Positions 62,431 to 64,000 of a DNA stretch of 64,000 bases are shown here, piece by piece (the stretch's first letter is position 1; each line of letters opens with the position of its first letter). The stretch comes from Roseobacter sinensis (lineage in GTDB: Bacteria > Pseudomonadota > Alphaproteobacteria > Rhodobacterales > Rhodobacteraceae). The notes under the pieces were generated by a model, which saw nothing but the letters and a program-made list of their open reading frames with translations, ran no database searches and was not told the DNA's origin. The translations under genes and the position numbers were made by a program. Where the stretch lies: NCBI RefSeq assembly GCF_025755255.1, contig NZ_JALIEB010000001.1:496001-560000 (forward strand), given 5' to 3'.

Positions 62431-63054
62431 ATGACCATAGCATCGAAATCGACTTGGGCCGACCGGATCAATGGCTTTGTCCGGAAGGTGCCGACCTGGC
62501 CACTCTATATTCTATACCTGCTGCCGGTGCCGTGGCTCTTGTACTTGGCGCAGACCGGGGGCCTGGGGCGCGAGCCGATCAAGGCGCTGGAGCATGAGCT
62601 GGGTGAGATCGCGTTGCAGCTGTTGATCTTCGGGCTCTGCATCACGCCACTGCGCCGATATCTCGGCATCAATCTTCTGAAGTTTCGCCGCATGTTCGGG
62701 CTGCTGGCCTTTACATATGTGACCCTGCATCTGCTGGTCTGGCTGGTGCTCGACGTGGGCATCCTCAGCCAGATCTGGGCCGACATTCTCAAGCGGCCCT
62801 ACATCACCATCGGGATGGTGTCCTTCATTCTGCTCGTGCCCCTTGCGCTGACGTCGAACAGCTGGTCGGTGCGCAAACTGGGGCCGAGCTGGCGGCGGCT
62901 GCATCAGCTGGCCTATGTCGCCGCGATTCTGGGAGCTGTGCATTACGTTATGCTGAGCAAGGTGTGGGCGGTGGAACCGCTGGCTTACCTTGCTGTGGTT
63001 CTGGGGCTGCTGGCGCTGCGCCTGCCAAAGAGGCGGCAAAAGCAGACCGCTTGA
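62431..63054 (+). CDS. msrQ: Heme-binding membrane subunit of the methionine-sulfoxide reductase
   Basis: A 207-residue membrane protein of the ferric reductase-like family (YedZ). About six helices with a histidine pair region (TYVTLHLLVWL and LHQLAYVAAILGAVHYVM) that binds heme b. It passes electrons from the respiratory chain to MsrP. ATG 62431 is chosen; a GTG lies one codon earlier. Confidence 0.93.
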   Translation: MTIASKSTWADRINGFVRKVPTWPLYILYLLPVPWLLYLAQTGGLGREPIKALEHELGEIALQLLIFGLCITPLRRYLGINLLKFRRMFGLLAFTYVTLHLLVWLVLDVGILSQIWADILKRPYITIGMVSFILLVPLALTSNSWSVRKLGPSWRRLHQLAYVAAILGAVHYVMLSKVWAVEPLAYLAVVLGLLALRLPKRRQKQTA

Positions 63055-63374
63055 GTGGGCGCCGGGGCGTGAGGCCGGGACGACTCTTTTTTGACCATCT
63101 GGACGAATCCTGACGAGCGATCTGCCTGACGGGTCTCGTGTCACGTGATTCATGGCACGACTCGGGCCTGATTTCTCCGCAGAGTCGGTGAGTCTTGGGG
63201 ATAGGTCTGGGGATAACGCAATATGTAGGGATCGGACGGACATCCTTTCGGTTTGATGAACGAAATATTGCTGCCCTATGGCCTGATTTCGGGAAATTTT
63301 TCGCAACCAATCGGCTGTTTTCAAAGGAGAAACACGAAAGATGTAAAAAAAATGACGTTTTGCGAAAAAAGGGC
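63055..63374. other. Intergenic region before the rrn promoter
   Basis: AT-richer stretch with no gene supported. It contains two DnaA-box-like sequences on the minus strand (TTATCCCCA at 63216-63208 and CTATCCCCA at 63204-63196), and a run of A and T around 63290-63360, likely an UP-element-type activator of the rrn promoter. Confidence 0.35.
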
Positions 63375-63403
63375 TTGCGGGTCTCTGCGAGTAACCGTAG
63401 AAC
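63375..63403 (+). promoter_or_regulatory. rRNA operon promoter
   Basis: TTGCGG (63375-63380), a 17-base gap and TAGAAC (63398-63403) follow an A-rich tract, a layout like other rrn promoters of this family. CCCCCTTCACCGG just after the -10 resembles the family's discriminator and start region. Confidence 0.7.
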
Positions 63404-63565
63404 CCCCTTCACCGGCGGCGCTGAGACGCGCTGACGGGGCGCCAAACGAGCGGGACAGAGCGGAAACGCAACGGACCGAGACGAGACGCAAGACAAAAAT
63501 TCAGAGGTAAACGAGGCGGGGCGCGCCAGAAAGTTAGGGCGCATCACTGTCGATTTTGTCTCTAC

Positions 63566-63576
63566 GCTCTTTGAAA
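63566..63576 (+). promoter_or_regulatory. boxA-like antitermination element in the rrn leader
   Basis: GCTCTTTGAAA matches the boxA consensus TGCTCTTTAACA in its core and is at the usual place, about 255 bases before the 16S start. It would load the Nus/ribosomal antitermination complex. The leader (63404-63831) also has a small AAGCTC/GAGCTT hairpin near 63815 beside the 16S end. Confidence 0.6.
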
Positions 63577-63831
63577 TTGATGAATAACTGAAGAGATATG
63601 TGGGCGGTTTGGTTCATTCGATGGATCAACGTCTGTATATCGCGCTCTTAGACCATGCGGTCGATGATAGAGTGTCAGCTTCACTGTTTGGACGGTTTCC
63701 GGTTTCTTATGAAACCTGAAGCACAACAAACAGATGACTATTGGATATGTTCTGCCCAGGCCGGGCAGGTATAAACATATCCAGTGATGTGCAGAGGTTC
63801 GAACGTCAAGGATAAGCTCGTAAGAGCTTTT

Positions 63832-64000
63832 CAACTTGAGAGTTTGATCCTGGCTCAGAACGAACGCTGGCGGCAGGCCTAACACATGCAAGTCGAGCGC
63901 ACCTTCGGGTGAGCGGCGGACGGGTGAGTAACGCGTGGGAATATGCCCTTCTCTGCGGAATAGCCTCTGGAAACGGAGAGTAATACCGCATACGCCCTTC
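63832..64000 (+). rRNA. rrs: 16S ribosomal RNA, 5' part
   Basis: Begins CAACTTGAGAGTTTGATCC and continues TGGCTCAGAACGAACGCTGG, the universal 16S 5' end. The short V1 loop (GCGCACCTTCGGGTGAGCG) is typical of Rhodobacteraceae. Only the first 169 bases are in the window. Confidence 0.98.

Noticed and set aside
63195-63510. Small open frames around the rrn promoter
   Set aside because: They cross the promoter and leader, have no ribosome sites and no recognisable content.

Overview
The window is high-GC DNA from an alphaproteobacterium of the family Rhodobacteraceae, most likely the marine Roseobacter group. Four things point there: the start of a 16S rRNA gene at the right edge with its family-typical rrn promoter and leader; an RpoE/ChrR pair divergent from the five-gene set known from the Rhodobacter sphaeroides singlet-oxygen regulon; a VPLPA-CTERM protein; and a short intergenic repeat present in five copies.

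Layout. (1) 1-14.4 kb: a sugar-acid uptake and breakdown locus. One arm on the minus strand holds a TRAP transporter, a UxaA-type dehydratase, a MocA-type dehydrogenase and two further oxidoreductases. The other arm on the plus strand runs SDR, IlvD-type dehydratase, FAH-type hydrolase, 2-hydroxyacid dehydrogenase and enolase-superfamily dehydratase. A GntR/FCD regulator sits between them. (2) 14.4-20.5 kb: chrR-rpoE and the divergent amine oxidase/DUF1365/MFS/DUF3833/SDR operon. (3) 20.5-29.8 kb: metabolic genes (saccharopine dehydrogenase-like, GST, histidine phosphatase, a lone formate dehydrogenase alpha subunit, an M20 hydrolase) and a response regulator/hybrid kinase pair. (4) 30-43 kb: a branched-chain-amino-acid-type ABC transporter operon with two acyl-CoA ligase-type enzymes, a cupin and a hydrolase. 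It is interspersed with small uncharacterised genes, some AT-rich and overlapping the permease genes. (5) 43-52 kb: an orphan iron-type ABC permease, a YghU-type GST, a selenium-binding/methanethiol oxidase-type protein with a membrane partner, a second ECF sigma/anti-sigma pair, a VPLPA-CTERM protein behind a possible attenuator, a lipoprotein and an L,D-transpeptidase. (6) 52-64 kb: housekeeping genes (rpmJ, tRNA-Val, dinB, NUDIX, pyrF, clpB with a heat-shock promoter, fasciclin protein, HAD phosphatase, msrP/msrQ) and the rrn operon start.

Most genes are ordinary for the family. The observations I find most worth checking are the structured minus-strand RNA candidate downstream of pyrF, the attenuator-like pairing upstream of the VPLPA-CTERM gene, five 11-bp phased repeats inside the ABC operon with the AT-rich coupled small genes after them, the dispersed 22-nt repeat, and an inverted repeat bracketing the clpB promoter. 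No prophage, insertion sequence or CRISPR array was seen.
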